Source: Brenneria bubanii
GTDB taxonomy: Bacteria; Pseudomonadota; Gammaproteobacteria; Enterobacterales; Enterobacteriaceae
Direction: 5' to 3'
Assembly: GCF_022378355.1 (NCBI RefSeq)
Contig: NZ_JAKMAJ010000002.1
Span: 62,001 to 126,000, forward strand
Length of the DNA: 64,000 nucleotides
The translations under genes were made by a program, and so were the position numbers. The notes beneath the pieces were generated by a model, which was given only the letters and a program-made list of their open reading frames with translations, ran no database searches and had not been told where the DNA came from. Numbering within the stretch: the first letter of the stretch is position 1; each line of letters begins with the position of its first letter. Below, in pieces: positions 30,541-40,276 of this stretch.

Positions 30541-32151
30541 CTAATTTCCGCACCGGTACGTTTTATATTTCAGCTGATACTTTTCCATTCGCAGGCTGAG
30601 CGCCCGCCGCGTCATCCCCAGCTGCGCCGCGGTGCGGGAAATATTGCCCTGATTGCGCGCCAGCGATTCGACAATCAGGTCGTACTCGATTCTCGCCAGT
30701 TGCGCTTCCAGACCGGTGGAGGTTTCCCCCAGAATAACCGGCTGCAGATTAATCGGCAGATGATAGCTGTGAATAACCCCCTCATCGGCCAGCAATACCG
30801 CTCGTTCCATGGTGTTTTCCAATTCACGCACGTTGCCCGGCCAGCTGTAGCTCAGCAGCAGATTCAACGCGGGCGTGGCGATAGTCGGCACATCAATCCC
30901 CATCTCCTTGGCGAAATGGGCGTTGAAATGATCGGCGAGGATAAGAATATCGTTGCCGCGATCGCGCAGCGGAGGAATGGTGATCGGGAAAACATTCAGG
31001 CGGTAAAACAGATCCTCACGGAAAGTGCCGCTGGCCACCATATCCTGCAAGTTGCGGTGCGTCGCCGCCAGAATTCGCACATTCACCTTAATGGTTTCAT
31101 TGCTGCCCACCCGCTCAAAGCAGCGCTCCTGCAACACCCGCAACAGTTTTGCCTGCGCCAGCGGAGTCAGTTCGCCGATTTCATCAAGAAAAATGGTGCC
31201 GCCGTCCGCTTCTTCAAACCGTCCTGCCCGGCGCGCGGTGGCGCCGGTAAACGCCCCCTTTTCATGCCCGAAAAGTTCGCTTTCAATGATGCCTTCCGGC
31301 AATGAGGAACAGTTGAACTTAACGAACGGGCCGTTGGCGCAGGGGCTGTTGTAGTGAATGGCGCTGGCGACGCGCTCTTTGCCGACGCCGCTTTCGCCCA
31401 GAATCAATACCGTGGTGCGGGCATGGCTGACTTTTTCTATCAGTTGATAGACCGACTGCATCACCCGCGAATTACCGATGATATTGGCGGGCTTGAAGCT
31501 CTCCCGCAGCGTGCGTTTTAGCAGCGAGTCCTGATCCCTGAGTACCTTTTTATGCGCTCTTTCCAGCAGATGCAGCTCAACGGCCTGCGCGGTGGTGGTG
31601 GCGATAATCCGCAACACTTCCAGATCCAGATAAAGCAGTTGATCATTGTTGTAGCGGCGTTCAATACCGATGGTTCCCATGACTTTCATCCCGCGGACGA
31701 TCGGCACGCAGATAAACGACAGATGACGATCCTCATGCTTATCCCAGCTGCCGGTGCGGTTCAGGAACAAGGGATCGTCAGCGATATGCGGGACAATAAT
31801 CGGCTGTTTGGTCTCGACCACTTTCCCGGTAATGCCTTCGCCGGGATAATAGACCCCCTTTTCGGCCTCTTCTTTAGACAGGCCGAAGCTTTCATGAATA
31901 AAAATCTGATCGCAGCTGGCGTCATAGAGGCTGATCATCGCCCGGGTAACCTGAAGATGCTGCTTCATCAATTCCAGCACCAGCTTTAATGTTTTAGATA
32001 GCGACCCCTCCGCGCTGACGACTTTACTGACTTCTGAAAGCAATGGCAGCAGCTCGGAGCGACACTCACCCAGCAGACAGGTAAACGACAGCGGTTTTAA
32101 AACACTCCGCCCTGCATCTGTAACCGTCATGTTTTCTTTTCTGCTACGCAT
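30541..32151 (-). CDS. anfA: AnfA, sigma-54-dependent activator of the Fe-only nitrogenase
   Basis: About 536 residues. The N-terminus carries Cys-x4-Cys (CLLGEC, residues 25 and 30), a pair known to matter in Azotobacter vinelandii AnfA. A GAF domain follows (about 50-195), then an AAA+ domain with Walker A GESGVGKE (252-259), intact GAFTGA (299-304) and Walker B GGTIFLDEIG (317-326), and a Fis-type helix-turn-helix at the C-terminus. The open frame reaches 32286, but that start lies upstream of the sigma-54 promoter at 32264-32279. ATG 32151 has GGAG eight bases ahead; ATG 32130 is an alternative. It should activate anfHDGK under Mo and V starvation. Confidence 0.9.
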   Translation of the reverse strand: MRSRKENMTVTDAGRSVLKPLSFTCLLGECRSELLPLLSEVSKVVSAEGSLSKTLKLVLELMKQHLQVTRAMISLYDASCDQIFIHESFGLSKEEAEKGVYYPGEGITGKVVETKQPIIVPHIADDPLFLNRTGSWDKHEDRHLSFICVPIVRGMKVMGTIGIERRYNNDQLLYLDLEVLRIIATTTAQAVELHLLERAHKKVLRDQDSLLKRTLRESFKPANIIGNSRVMQSVYQLIEKVSHARTTVLILGESGVGKERVASAIHYNSPCANGPFVKFNCSSLPEGIIESELFGHEKGAFTGATARRAGRFEEADGGTIFLDEIGELTPLAQAKLLRVLQERCFERVGSNETIKVNVRILAATHRNLQDMVASGTFREDLFYRLNVFPITIPPLRDRGNDILILADHFNAHFAKEMGIDVPTIATPALNLLLSYSWPGNVRELENTMERAVLLADEGVIHSYHLPINLQPVILGETSTGLEAQLARIEYDLIVESLARNQGNISRTAAQLGMTRRALSLRMEKYQLKYKTYRCGN

Positions 32152-32263
32152 GGCTTTTTCTCCGAAAAAGACAACCGTTAATGCATATCCTACGCCTCTC
32201 GCTTTTCTTTTCGACGATGATTCGGCCTGATTACGCGCCGTCTTTAGGCTGGATAAGTATTGA

Positions 32264-32279
32264 TGCAAAATAAACGCCA
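32264..32279 (-). promoter_or_regulatory. Sigma-54 promoter upstream of anfA
   Basis: Minus strand TGGCGTTTATTTTGCA: GG and GC separated by exactly ten bases, with TGGC and TTGCA both matching the -24/-12 consensus. It would give a leader of about 100 bases to ATG 32151. Confidence 0.65.
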
Positions 32280-32358
32280 TCATCACGATGAATGAACACG
32301 TTTTTATTACTTTGATTTAAATTGATTTTTTATTTTTTGATTTGCACTGCGCCATAAA

Positions 32359-32378
32359 AGTGTTCCTGCCGGAACACT
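32359..32378. promoter_or_regulatory. NifA-type upstream activator site before anfA
   Basis: AGTGTTCCTGCCGGAACACT has perfect 8-base arms and contains TGT-N10-ACA (32361-32376), the NifA site consensus. It is centred about 90 bases upstream of the -24 element, the usual distance for an enhancer-type site. The palindrome is unambiguous; binding by NifA, AnfA or the degenerate regulator is inference. Confidence 0.5.
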
Positions 32379-32434
32379 CTTGTCAGAAAATGTACGCATT
32401 GGAACAACCGGAGTGGAAGCGGCGAGCCGCAGAA

Positions 32435-33055
32435 TCACCTGGTTACGTTTGGATAAATAATCGCGCATAGCGCGCCCTGATGCCGCATTTCGACGTCAAC
32501 CGCCAGATTTAACGCCGGCAGTTGATGTTCAAACCATTTTGGCAGATGGTCGCAGGTAACGCGCAACCGGGTAAAAACCTGCGACTGTAAAAAAGGGATC
32601 AATAATTGTTTTGACGTCAGACCCGCGTCGCCCGCCAGCGCGGCGCTCAGATCGATATGATACTCGCCCGCCCGCGGGCCGGCCTGAATAAAGGTGTCGC
32701 AAGCGCCGCCGGGCGCGGGAACCCGCTTCATCCGCTTTGCCGAGGCATAAATCACCTCCAGACAAGACTCCGGGCGCCCGCTGAATTGCCACATGGTTAC
32801 GCCCATGCCGTCAAACCAGGCCAGCAGCGCCCCCTGGATCTGCCGTGCCGCAAAGTGATGACAGCCCGGCATCCCTTCCAGCAGCGTTAAGGTTCGCGTC
32901 CGAATTTCGCCCAACGACATCGCCGGATCCAGCGCATAGGGGATATCTCCGATCGCCCGCCAACGATTATCCCGACGGGAAAACAGTTTCACCCTGCCGG
33001 GTTCGAACAACGGCGCGATATTTCCACTCTGATCAACAAAAACGGCGATTTTCAT
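32435..33055 (-). CDS. anfO: AnfO, Fe-only nitrogenase accessory protein
   Basis: 206 residues starting MKIAVFVDQSGNIAPLFEPGRVKLF, the form of the AnfO family, which occurs with Fe-only nitrogenase clusters. Its biochemical role is not settled; genetics in Azotobacter show it is needed for Fe-only nitrogenase-dependent growth. No membrane segment or signal peptide is present. The open frame extends 12 codons further through a TTG, but ATG 33055 directly follows a run of ten G serving as the Shine-Dalgarno. The run is unusual and potentially slippery (see findings). Confidence 0.85.
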   Translation of the reverse strand: MKIAVFVDQSGNIAPLFEPGRVKLFSRRDNRWRAIGDIPYALDPAMSLGEIRTRTLTLLEGMPGCHHFAARQIQGALLAWFDGMGVTMWQFSGRPESCLEVIYASAKRMKRVPAPGGACDTFIQAGPRAGEYHIDLSAALAGDAGLTSKQLLIPFLQSQVFTRLRVTCDHLPKWFEHQLPALNLAVDVEMRHQGALCAIIYPNVTR

Positions 33056-33058
33056 CTG

Positions 33059-33068
33059 CCCCCCCCCC
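33059..33068 (-). repeat. G10 homopolymer in the anfO ribosome binding site
   Basis: Ten consecutive G on the minus strand, three bases before the anfO ATG. The tract forms the Shine-Dalgarno and changes in its length would shift its spacing or strength. Confidence 0.8.
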
Positions 33069-33087
33069 GAAAAGTCGGCTATCGAAT

Positions 33088-33594
33088 TCAAAAACCGTGT
33101 TTTTTGCCTTTGATAGATAAAATATCGATGCGAATCACCCGGGTGGATGTCAGATTGGCGGACGGATAGCGGAATGTTTTGTCAGTAAAACGCGCCACGA
33201 TACGATCCAGCGCCGCGATTTTTTCCTGCTCATCCTCGATAAATACCCCTTCCCCCAGGCCGATCACCGTGCGATGCCGGGCTTCAAAATTGCAGGCCAG
33301 CGCATCTTCAATGACCCCCTGATCGACCGAGATGGCGAAACAGACCTTGTTATTCTTTTTCAGAATCTCGATCTTGGCGCCGTTTTTGGCGGAATGAAAA
33401 TAGATCGAGCGCCCGTCCCAGGCATAGAATATCGGAACAAGGAAAGGAAGATCGTTGCAGGACAACGCCAGATACATCACCTTTGAGGCCTGAATGATCT
33501 GCTCGATTTCCGCCGGATCGGTAATTTCCCGATCCTCCCGACGCATCTCGCCATGCGGAAAATTTTCCGCCGATACCGCGCTGCTGGATACCAT
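33088..33594 (-). CDS. Split-barrel flavin/PNPOx-like protein of the anf cluster
   Basis: 168 residues of the pyridoxamine-5'-phosphate-oxidase-like split beta-barrel class: REITDPAEIEQIIQASKVMYLALSCNDLPFLVPIFYAWDGRSIYFHSAKNGAKIEILKKNNKVCFAI is the typical FMN-binding N-terminal layout, shared with 5-nitroimidazole reductase (NimA)-like proteins. It lies between the HEPN-like gene and anfO, 33 bases from anfO. Azotobacter anf clusters carry anfO and anfR after anfK, and this could be the positional counterpart of anfR, but I cannot confirm homology. A role in electron transfer or O2 removal is inference only. Confidence 0.7.
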   Translation of the reverse strand: MVSSSAVSAENFPHGEMRREDREITDPAEIEQIIQASKVMYLALSCNDLPFLVPIFYAWDGRSIYFHSAKNGAKIEILKKNNKVCFAISVDQGVIEDALACNFEARHRTVIGLGEGVFIEDEQEKIAALDRIVARFTDKTFRYPSANLTSTRVIRIDILSIKGKKHGF

Positions 33595-33629
33595 AATTGC
33601 TCCTGTATTGTGCGATGAATGCTAACGCC

Positions 33630-34034
33630 CTATTCCACAGCCTTTAGCTGCATCAAAAGCGCATGGCAAATGGCTAAAATCGCCTCTTTATCTTCCGCAT
33701 TCGGCGCGCCGTGATGATAATTATCAACGGAACAGATGCCGAAAATGCTGTCCAGATAACGAATGCCGTCACACAGCGCCGGGGGCAACGGCTCCGGCAT
33801 CGCATCGTTGACGGAGGCGAGCAGGCTGCTGTAATTGTGGTTGAACGGCATTTCGCCATAGCGGGCGCAGAGAGCGATCAGGTAGTTCTCTACGGCTATG
33901 GCGGCCACGTTAAACACCAGACTGGCCGATTGCCGTTGCCCGGAAAACAGTTCGGCCCGCCGGTGATAGCACTGCGCTTCCTGAAAACAACGCTCGAATC
34001 GTTTTTCATCGGTCTCAAAAATATGTTTTGACAT
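33630..34034 (-). CDS. Small HEPN-like helical protein after anfK
   Basis: 134 residues, mostly helical, with AAIAVENYLIALCARYGEMPFNHNYSSLLASV resembling HEPN-domain proteins (nucleotide- or RNA-binding helical bundles). The classic HEPN RNase motif R-x4-H is not evident, so nuclease activity is not claimed. Four Cys residues are scattered (16, 56, 87, 99 roughly). Its place directly after anfK, 78 bases on and behind a hairpin, suggests an accessory role in the Fe-only system; it may be the counterpart of a poorly characterised anf-cluster gene elsewhere. I do not recognise a specific family name. Confidence 0.65.
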   Translation of the reverse strand: MSKHIFETDEKRFERCFQEAQCYHRRAELFSGQRQSASLVFNVAAIAVENYLIALCARYGEMPFNHNYSSLLASVNDAMPEPLPPALCDGIRYLDSIFGICSVDNYHHGAPNAEDKEAILAICHALLMQLKAVE

Positions 34035-34066
34035 CGCGGCATCCCTTCAAAGCGAGAGAGAGCAAG

Positions 34067-34097
34067 CTTCCCCGACGTGCATCACCGACCGGGGAAG
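34067..34097 (-). terminator. Hairpin between anfK and the HEPN-like gene
   Basis: Perfect 8-base arms CTTCCCCG and CGGGGAAG with a 15-base loop lie just after the anfK stop. No T-run follows, so it may stabilise the anfHDGK mRNA 3' end or reduce read-through rather than terminate fully. Confidence 0.45.
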
Positions 34098-34112
34098 AGG
34101 AGAGAGCGTTCG

Positions 34113-35501
34113 TCACCAGACGTTGAGAATCCATTCTTTATTTTTCTTGTATTCCATATCGGTGAACAGCACGTTGGCCATTTGCTCCGCCAGCCAGATG
34201 GCGCCGGCATACCCCACCACCGGATGTCGATACAGCCCGGCGCGATCGTAGGTCGGGAAGCCCACCCTCACCATCGGAATCTGGTTATCAATGGCCGTAA
34301 AACGGCCTTTGGAATGGCCCAGAATCAAATCCAGCTCAAGGGATTGCCGGGTAATGCGATGCTCCAGTTCCCACAGGTCGGCGTTAGTCACGATCTCCAT
34401 GCCGTAATCGACGTTTTCCTGCAGCGCCAGAACACGCGGATCGCTTTCATAACCGGCGTTGTCATCGCCCAGCAGCAGCAATACCGGCTTCATTTCCAGA
34501 TCCAGGCAAAACTCCGCCAGCCCAATCACCAAATCAGGATTGCCGTAAATCGCCACGCGTTTATCGGCCAGAAACATGTGCACCAGATCGGTTAGCGCAT
34601 CAATGGCAACGCCGCGCTCCCGCACCAGCGACGGCGGAATGGGTTTTCCCGTCATCTGTTTAAGGTTTTGCAAAAAGGTATCGGTATTGCGGATGCCGAT
34701 CGGGGACGGCCCGATAATGGTCGGTATGCCGAACTTCTCTTCCAGATAGCGCGCCGCCTTGCCCCCCTCATAACGGTTTAAGGCGATGGTGCCCAGGGCA
34801 TTCGCCGTGCCGGTCAAATCCTCAATGGTGGTATTGCCGTGGGAAACCGTGTTGCCGGACGGCATCAGCGGCGAATCGAAATTCTCGATTTCAAACAGTA
34901 CGGTGGCGTCGATCCGCATTTCCGCCAGCAGATGCTTGAGCGCGGTGACATCGCCGGGATTGGCCCAGCCGGTGATCAGATTCAGCTTGCCGTTCGGTTG
35001 GCTTTTTTCGGCGAAGTATTTCACGAAATCGCGGACGGCCAGATCATAGCCGCTGACCATGCTGCCGACGAAGCTGGGCGAATGGATCGGGATGAGATGA
35101 ACCTCGCGGCCGGGAAACTTCGTCTTCAGCAACTCTTCATTCAGCTTGATGACCACGCCGTCGACATCATCGCCGATAACCTCGGTGGAACAGGTGGTGA
35201 TGATGGGAATCACCTTGACGTGGGGATAACGCATCAGCAGAACATCGACCGCCTGTTCAACCCGGTCCAGCGCGCCGAAAACCGCCCCATCCTCGTGTAC
35301 CGACGATGAAGCGATTTCAAAGCTTTCTTTCAAATGCTGGGAGATAAGCAGGCGCACAAACATAACGCACCCCTGCCCGCCATGTACGATGCCGATGCAA
35401 TCCTTGATGCCGATACTGGCGTACTGCACGCCGGCGGGCTGACAGGTAAAGATCGGGTTGATCACGCCGACACGCTCTTTCGTTTTCAATTCACAAGACA
35501 T
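34113..35501 (-). CDS. anfK: Fe-only nitrogenase beta subunit AnfK
   Basis: 462 residues, very close as remembered to A. vinelandii AnfK (INPIFTCQPAGVQ, GIKDCIGIVHGGQGCVMFVR, ITTCSTEVIGDD, ending KNKEWILNVW). P-cluster ligands are C20, C45 and C104. It lacks the long N-terminal extension of NifK, as expected for alternative nitrogenases. An in-frame GTG lies three codons upstream, but ATG 35501 has GAGG eight bases ahead and fits the family start (MSCEL). It begins 11 bases after anfG. Confidence 0.96.
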   Translation of the reverse strand: MSCELKTKERVGVINPIFTCQPAGVQYASIGIKDCIGIVHGGQGCVMFVRLLISQHLKESFEIASSSVHEDGAVFGALDRVEQAVDVLLMRYPHVKVIPIITTCSTEVIGDDVDGVVIKLNEELLKTKFPGREVHLIPIHSPSFVGSMVSGYDLAVRDFVKYFAEKSQPNGKLNLITGWANPGDVTALKHLLAEMRIDATVLFEIENFDSPLMPSGNTVSHGNTTIEDLTGTANALGTIALNRYEGGKAARYLEEKFGIPTIIGPSPIGIRNTDTFLQNLKQMTGKPIPPSLVRERGVAIDALTDLVHMFLADKRVAIYGNPDLVIGLAEFCLDLEMKPVLLLLGDDNAGYESDPRVLALQENVDYGMEIVTNADLWELEHRITRQSLELDLILGHSKGRFTAIDNQIPMVRVGFPTYDRAGLYRHPVVGYAGAIWLAEQMANVLFTDMEYKKNKEWILNVW

Positions 35502-35512
35502 TTCAGGCACCT

Positions 35513-35869
35513 CTAGTAGCGTTGATCGGTGAGTTCCGCGTTCAGCGATCCCGTGATCGTTAAATAATCCATCCGCTCATGCAGCGCCTTCATCAGCGCG
35601 CGGATCGCGTCGTTATCCATCGCCTCCAGCCAGACGAAGCGTTCTCTGAAGGCCTCCGCCAGCACCACCGCATCCGCCCAGTAGCAGCGATCGGCGGGCG
35701 TACTGAGATCGACCGGCTCATGGCACAACCGCTGCTGCGTTTTCAGCAGGATCCCGGCGTTTTGCTTCTCTCTGTCCCAGGAACGGGAGTGAAACTGCCA
35801 CAGGCAGTTTTTCATAATGTAGTCCACCATCGCCTCTATCTGCGACGCCTGTGAATGGGTCATGGTCAT
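35513..35869 (-). CDS. anfG: Fe-only nitrogenase delta subunit AnfG
   Basis: 118 residues, the small third subunit found only in Fe-only and V nitrogenases (alpha2beta2delta2). The pattern [27 protein letters not shown] is characteristic. ATG 35869 follows AGGAGGG closely. It sits between anfD (9 bases) and anfK, the standard order, and its presence rules out a Mo-type nifDK cluster. Confidence 0.95.
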   Translation of the reverse strand: MTMTHSQASQIEAMVDYIMKNCLWQFHSRSWDREKQNAGILLKTQQRLCHEPVDLSTPADRCYWADAVVLAEAFRERFVWLEAMDNDAIRALMKALHERMDYLTITGSLNAELTDQRY

Positions 35870-35878
35870 AACGCCCTC

Positions 35879-37507
<1,629 letters not shown>

Positions 37508-37523
37508 TTACATCGCTATTCAG

Positions 37524-38360
<837 letters not shown>

Positions 38361-38415
38361 CTATTTAATAAGTGTTAAATAGCAACGTCATGCTAGTTAT
38401 GTTCACTCTCAATAG

Positions 38416-38431
38416 AGCAATCTCTGTGCCA
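38416..38431 (-). promoter_or_regulatory. Sigma-54 promoter of anfHDGK
   Basis: Minus strand TGGCAC-AGAGA-TTGCT, a near-perfect -24/-12 match with the exact ten-base GG-GC spacing, about 65 bases upstream of anfH. Confidence 0.85.
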
Positions 38432-38540
38432 CTCGGGAAAAAACATCGATAACCAATAACAATGGCAGTCGACACTATCCTGATAAAGCCGACGATTCAT
38501 TACCTTACGGCGGATTAATTCTTTCACCCGCATGAATGAT

Positions 38541-38568
38541 AATAGGAAGACGATGGCGCCATCCTATT
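38541..38568. promoter_or_regulatory. Candidate AnfA activator site upstream of anfH
   Basis: A 12-base perfect palindrome GATGGCGCCATC (38552-38563) lies between AATAGG and CCTATT, about 120 bases upstream of the -24 element. No TGT-N10-ACA or GTAC-N6-GTAC site was found in this stretch, so this dyad is the best enhancer candidate. Confidence 0.35.
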
Positions 38569-38680
38569 CAGCCCTAAATAATTTCGTTCATTAATGTTCA
38601 TTTTTATTCCGGATCGTTCCCGGATGTTAAAAACCGCCGTTTGCCGGTATCCAGATGGACATCATCTGGCGGCCGCGCCT

Positions 38681-39373
38681 TTACAGACGCGCCAGCCAGC
38701 CGCCGAAAGTCTGACGCGCCGCATCGGCAAGGACCTCGCGGTGTTCGGCGGCCTGAGCGCGCAGAACCCGCGGGTCGATGCCGGCCAGCGCCAGCTCACA
38801 GGCATGCCCGACCAGCCAGTGCTCAAGATTTTCCGGCGTGACTTCAAGATGAAACTGTAGCCCCAGCGCGTAATCTCCCAGCGCAAAGGCCTGATGAGGG
38901 CAAATCGGCGTTTGCGCCAGCACCTGCGCGCCATCCGGTATCTCAAACCGGTCGCCGTGCCAGTGCAAAACCGGCACATCGGCCAGAGGAGACAGCACGG
39001 AACGTCCGCCCGCCGGGGTTAACGACAGCGGACTAAAACCAATTTCTTTCACCCCCATCGGCCCGACATCTTTGCCCAAGGCTCGCGCCATCAGTTGGGC
39101 GCCCAGGCAGATACCCAGAATAGGCTTTTTACTCGCCAGACGCTGGCTGATCAGCGCCAACTCCGCAGTTAAAAAGGGATAGGCCTGGTGGTCAAAGGCG
39201 CCTATCGGCCCGCCCAGAACCACCAGTAAATCACAGCCATCCGGCGTTACCGATGATAAATCATCGACCGCCGGATCAAGATAACGCACACGATAACCGC
39301 AGGCGGGTAATAACTCAGCCAGGATACCCAGATCTTCAAAATGAACATGACGTAAAGCCACCGCTGTTTTCAT
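38681..39373 (-). CDS. Class I glutamine amidotransferase family protein
   Basis: 230 residues. The nucleophile Cys sits in ILGICLGAQLMARALG, and the His and Glu of the triad in LGLQFHLEVTPE. Such stand-alone GATase1 proteins resemble the glutaminase half of GMP synthase and E. coli YfeJ; the acceptor substrate is not known. Alternatives include gamma-glutamyl hydrolysis of amines. It lies between the anfH promoter and a decayed receptor gene and is probably unrelated to nitrogen fixation. Confidence 0.8.
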   Translation of the reverse strand: MKTAVALRHVHFEDLGILAELLPACGYRVRYLDPAVDDLSSVTPDGCDLLVVLGGPIGAFDHQAYPFLTAELALISQRLASKKPILGICLGAQLMARALGKDVGPMGVKEIGFSPLSLTPAGGRSVLSPLADVPVLHWHGDRFEIPDGAQVLAQTPICPHQAFALGDYALGLQFHLEVTPENLEHWLVGHACELALAGIDPRVLRAQAAEHREVLADAARQTFGGWLARL

Positions 39374-39778
39374 CCATCATTCTCCTTGTGCAATCGAACC
39401 GGCCGCCGCAATCCGACATCGATTGATTCAACCGACCAACACGGCGCGGTCCTGTGGACAGCGCCGGAACAGACTAACGATGATTCTGTCGCTGACGGTC
39501 AATTCTACGGTTTGGCCAACCAACATCGCGCATATGAAAAATATCTGTCACATTGCCGCAATGGTTATCGCATTTACGCCGATTTTTAGTCAGGCAACGC
39601 GTAAAAAACAACGTTAAAACCTCGCGCCGATCCGGCTAATCAGTAGCGGACAGATGACTCATCCGTATTTTCTGTGATGTTCTGTTTGATGAATGGCCTC
39701 GAAGGAAATTGAGGCTTGACGAGGCTGCAAGCTTTACCCCATTTGTCTCTTCATGTCGCATACACGGAAAAGGAAACT
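39374..39778. other. Intergenic region before the receptor pseudogene
   Basis: About 400 bases. One 27-codon plus-strand frame at 39534-39617 encodes a signal-peptide-like MKNICHIAAMVIAFTPIFSQA followed by TRKKQR and stop, without a ribosome binding site; it may be the stub of a lost secreted protein. Nothing else is recognised. Confidence 0.35.
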
Positions 39779-40268
39779 ATGGGACTGAAAATACAGCCAT
39801 TCACGCCGGGCTATTAACACTATTATGATTGACCACATTGTTACTGCTAATTGTTAGCGGTATGGGGATCCTGGCGATTAAAAAAGACAAAGAGTCGCTT
39901 CTGCCGCTGAATAAAATTCAGGGAACGGCGTTAAGCCGCCTGATAAACGGCGATAGCCTGATGCTCTGCGCCACCGTGAAAAACAACGCCGAACAGGCGG
40001 CATTAGCGCATCAGTTGGCCAACAGCGCGATACCCGCGGTCTTGGCGGCGAGTCCGTTTGCTATGTCATCCAGGAGATCGACAGCCGCGCCAAACGGATT
40101 AACGACATTCTCGGCGCGATTGACGGCATTGTCTTGATCACCCAACGGATGAAAAATATTTCCACCGCGCCGCAGCAGAATAGCCAGCCAGTAAAATCGT
40201 TTTCCGTCACCACTCAATCGCTGGCGGTGGCCGGTCCCGACCTGCGCTCAGGCCGGCCTTGCGTGTAG
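39779..40268 (+). pseudogene. Decayed methyl-accepting chemotaxis protein gene
   Basis: ATG 39779 follows AAGGA and opens MGLKIQPFTPG, after which a frameshift and an in-frame TGA (39826) interrupt LTTLLLLIVSGMGILAIKKDKESLLPLNKIQGTALSR, an MCP first transmembrane/periplasmic segment. Most of the periplasmic domain and HAMP are missing; KNNAEQAALAHQLANSA belongs to the signalling domain. A shift then leads to VIQEIDSRAKRINDILGAIDGI and, after another deletion, ISTAPQQN..., ending TAG at 40266. Multiple lesions make it non-functional. Confidence 0.8.
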
Positions 40269-40276
40269 AGGCATCG

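Noticed and set aside
30292-31305. 337-codon plus-strand frame opposite the two nitrogenase regulators
   Set aside because: Spans two convincing genes in antisense; Arg/Gln/His-rich composition typical of shadow frames.
32152-32286. N-terminal extension of AnfA
   Set aside because: The upstream starts lie before the sigma-54 promoter; the ATG at 32151 has a ribosome binding site and keeps the Cys-x4-Cys near the N-terminus.
39534-39617. 27-codon signal-peptide-like frame
   Set aside because: No ribosome binding site and stops right after the signal; at most a gene stub.
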